DNA of 30,721 nucleotides, taken from assembly GCA_021796015.1 (NCBI GenBank), contig JAJYOT010000016.1:1-30721 (forward strand), in the 5' to 3' direction. Below are positions 29,384-30,721 of the stretch, one piece after another. A model generated the notes under the pieces. It was not told the DNA's origin. It ran no database searches and was given only the letters and a program-made list of their open reading frames with translations. A program made the translations under genes and the position numbers. This DNA is from a bacterium (lineage in GTDB: Bacteria; Elusimicrobiota; Elusimicrobia; UBA1565; UBA9628). The stretch's first letter is position 1; every line of letters begins with the position of its first letter.

Positions 29384-30721
29384 TTAGGAATTCGGACCTG
29401 GATTTGACGCTATGACATCGGAACCCAAAAGAGCCCAAACTTCGGAGCGGACATGGACCGACTCAACGCCTGGATCGTTGGACATTTTTTTCGCCCAATC
29501 CGCGCACTCGGCGATATTTTTAAAAGTTAAGGAAACCAGCATACCGCTGCTAGGTGTCAAATAATACGCATTCTCCAAACCATCGCGCCTAAGCATCGAT
29601 TTGATTTCTTCCTCTGTTTTGCCGCCGATCTTAAAAGCAACCACAACCTTATTGGGAGAAGACAAGGTACCATCGACAGAAATCTTAGTCATATTCGCGA
29701 CATCGTCTCTGTCCGCCGTCGTTGGCGCGACGGGAGAAGATGCGTACGCGGGATTTAAAATCGGATCGGCCAACGCCGGAAGCCGCTGCTCTGGATTTTT
29801 ATCGAGAAAATATAACCTTAAGGCCTTAAGCGCCGCGGCGTTCAAAATGGGATTGGTGTCGGCGAGCATTCGGCTGATTTTTGATTCCTGTCCGTCCGCC
29901 TCCGGCCTCAAGTACCGGGTGATGAGTCCCGTCCGAACGACGATATCGGCCCAGGCCTCGGCCGCCGCCTGTTGGGTAATCTCGTGGGAGAAATGGACGA
30001 AATTCGGCGTGACCCGCATGATGCGCTCAAGACGCGGCAAATCCTCCTCGTCTCCGCCGTATTGGGCGGCGGTAATCGCCTTCATCAGGGGAACAAACAG
30101 CGTTTCGTTTTGCAGATTAGGATCGGCATTATCGCTAAACCCGCTCCAAAGCGCGGCGCGACGTTCGGGATATCCCATGCGCTGGATAAAAAGACCATAA
30201 GCGATCAAAAGAGCGGAGAATTCATCGCTTTTCGAGTAAATCCCCGATAAATTACGTTCAAAAAATGACTCATCGTCAACCGTTCCCTTCGCCGCAACAG
30301 CAAGAAATCTAAGGACTCGCTCTTCTTCAGAGGACGCGGAGTCGCGCGAGGAATAAAATTCCTCGGCGAAATGATCGTTATTAAGAATCAAATGGTGATA
30401 CAAAAACTCCATGTTAGGGAATGCAGCAGCTTCTTTCGCTAGAGCGGCATCGTGCGCTCCCATTTCGATCAAGGCCAGCGCCTGAAAATACCCTATCTCA
30501 TTTCTTTGGACATCGGCGATATATTTGGCTTTTTTTTCCGGGTCTTGAGCCGCCAAACGCGCCAAAAGATGCGTAAGGGATTCCGTAACCCGCCCCCGGG
30601 CCGCTTTGAACAAGTGTGCCGAGGGAAAATAACCAAGCTCCTTGAAAAGCCGAGCTTCATCGGACACATCTCCGTATCGAGCGAGAATTTGCGCCGCCGC
30701 GGCGACCTCGGGATACCATCT
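29384..30721 (-). CDS. Unidentified helical-repeat protein, start outside the window
   Basis: The frame stays open through the right edge (it reads W-Y-P-E-V-A-A-A-A-Q-I-L-A-R-Y-G-D at the edge), so the N-terminus is missing; at least 445 residues are seen. The first 280 or so are alpha-helical with loosely repeated pairs, for example VTESLTHLLARLAAQDPEKK and NPILNAAALKALRLYFLDKN, reminiscent of HEAT or similar repeats. The last 110 residues look different. A linker rich in P, A and T is followed by an alpha/beta segment (ISVDGTLSSPNKVVVAFKIG, then LVSLTFKNIAECADWAKKM), perhaps a small binding domain. I do not recognise the family. It converges on the DUF4340 gene, with 82 bases between and no clear terminator. 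Confidence 0.7.
   Translation of the reverse strand, partial: RWYPEVAAAAQILARYGDVSDEARLFKELGYFPSAHLFKAARGRVTESLTHLLARLAAQDPEKKAKYIADVQRNEIGYFQALALIEMGAHDAALAKEAAAFPNMEFLYHHLILNNDHFAEEFYSSRDSASSEEERVLRFLAVAAKGTVDDESFFERNLSGIYSKSDEFSALLIAYGLFIQRMGYPERRAALWSGFSDNADPNLQNETLFVPLMKAITAAQYGGDEEDLPRLERIMRVTPNFVHFSHEITQQAAAEAWADIVVRTGLITRYLRPEADGQESKISRMLADTNPILNAAALKALRLYFLDKNPEQRLPALADPILNPAYASSPVAPTTADRDDVANMTKISVDGTLSSPNKVVVAFKIGGKTEEEIKSMLRRDGLENAYYLTPSSGMLVSLTFKNIAECADWAKKMSNDPGVESVHVRSEVWALLGSDVIASNPGPNS

Overview
The window reads as chromosomal DNA of a Gram-negative bacterium. The signs are ExbB/ExbD/TonB-type proteins, an OmpA-type peptidoglycan-binding protein, DedA and a GldG/DUF4340 ABC cluster. 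It comes most likely from a little-cultivated phylum of the Elusimicrobiota/Omnitrophota kind. That placement is an impression from gene content and protein style, and no ribosomal RNA or marker phylogeny is available here. Coding density is very high, with many ATGA, TAATG and TGATG overlaps. No tRNA, rRNA, CRISPR array or transposase gene was seen.

Layout. Positions 1-2908 (minus strand) hold the front of an F-type ATP synthase operon: AtpZ-like, AtpI-like, atpB, atpE, atpF, atpH and the start of atpA, behind a good promoter at 2945-2973. Positions 3000-5103 are a small accessory patch: a DUF6624-like secreted protein, a four-helix protein and a DUF5674 gene cut in two by a 289-bp palindromic element. 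Positions 5140-6750 hold prfC. Positions 6839-10399 (plus strand) hold three membrane proteins: an NCS2-like permease, a CNT nucleoside transporter and a DedA protein. Positions 10438-12141 are a second accessory patch: a HI1420-type antitoxin with its own promoter and operator, a SpoVG-family protein, and an ORF6N gene cut in two by a second palindromic element.

Positions 12263-23173 (minus strand) hold nine genes that all overlap their neighbours, behind a strong promoter at 23194-23222. In order they encode a giant TPR protein, a protein with eight Ig-like repeats and an OmpA domain, ExbB, ExbD, a second ExbD, TonB, a HAMP-only membrane protein, a CheY-like receiver and a small Ig/OmpA-like paralog. 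I infer one envelope-spanning, proton-motive-force-driven machine. It resembles Tol-Pal and the Myxococcus Agl/Glt motor in parts list but matches neither exactly. Positions 23277-24926 encode a GT-C-like membrane protein. Positions 25023-29301 (plus strand) hold an ABC transporter cluster of GldA-, GldF- and GldG-like proteins plus DUF4340. From 29384 a minus-strand gene of unknown function runs off the end.

The two most notable discoveries are (i) a family of nearly fully palindromic, apparently non-autonomous elements, both copies of which interrupt small genes whose reading frames rejoin on removal, and (ii) the nine-gene, fully overlapped envelope-energisation operon.
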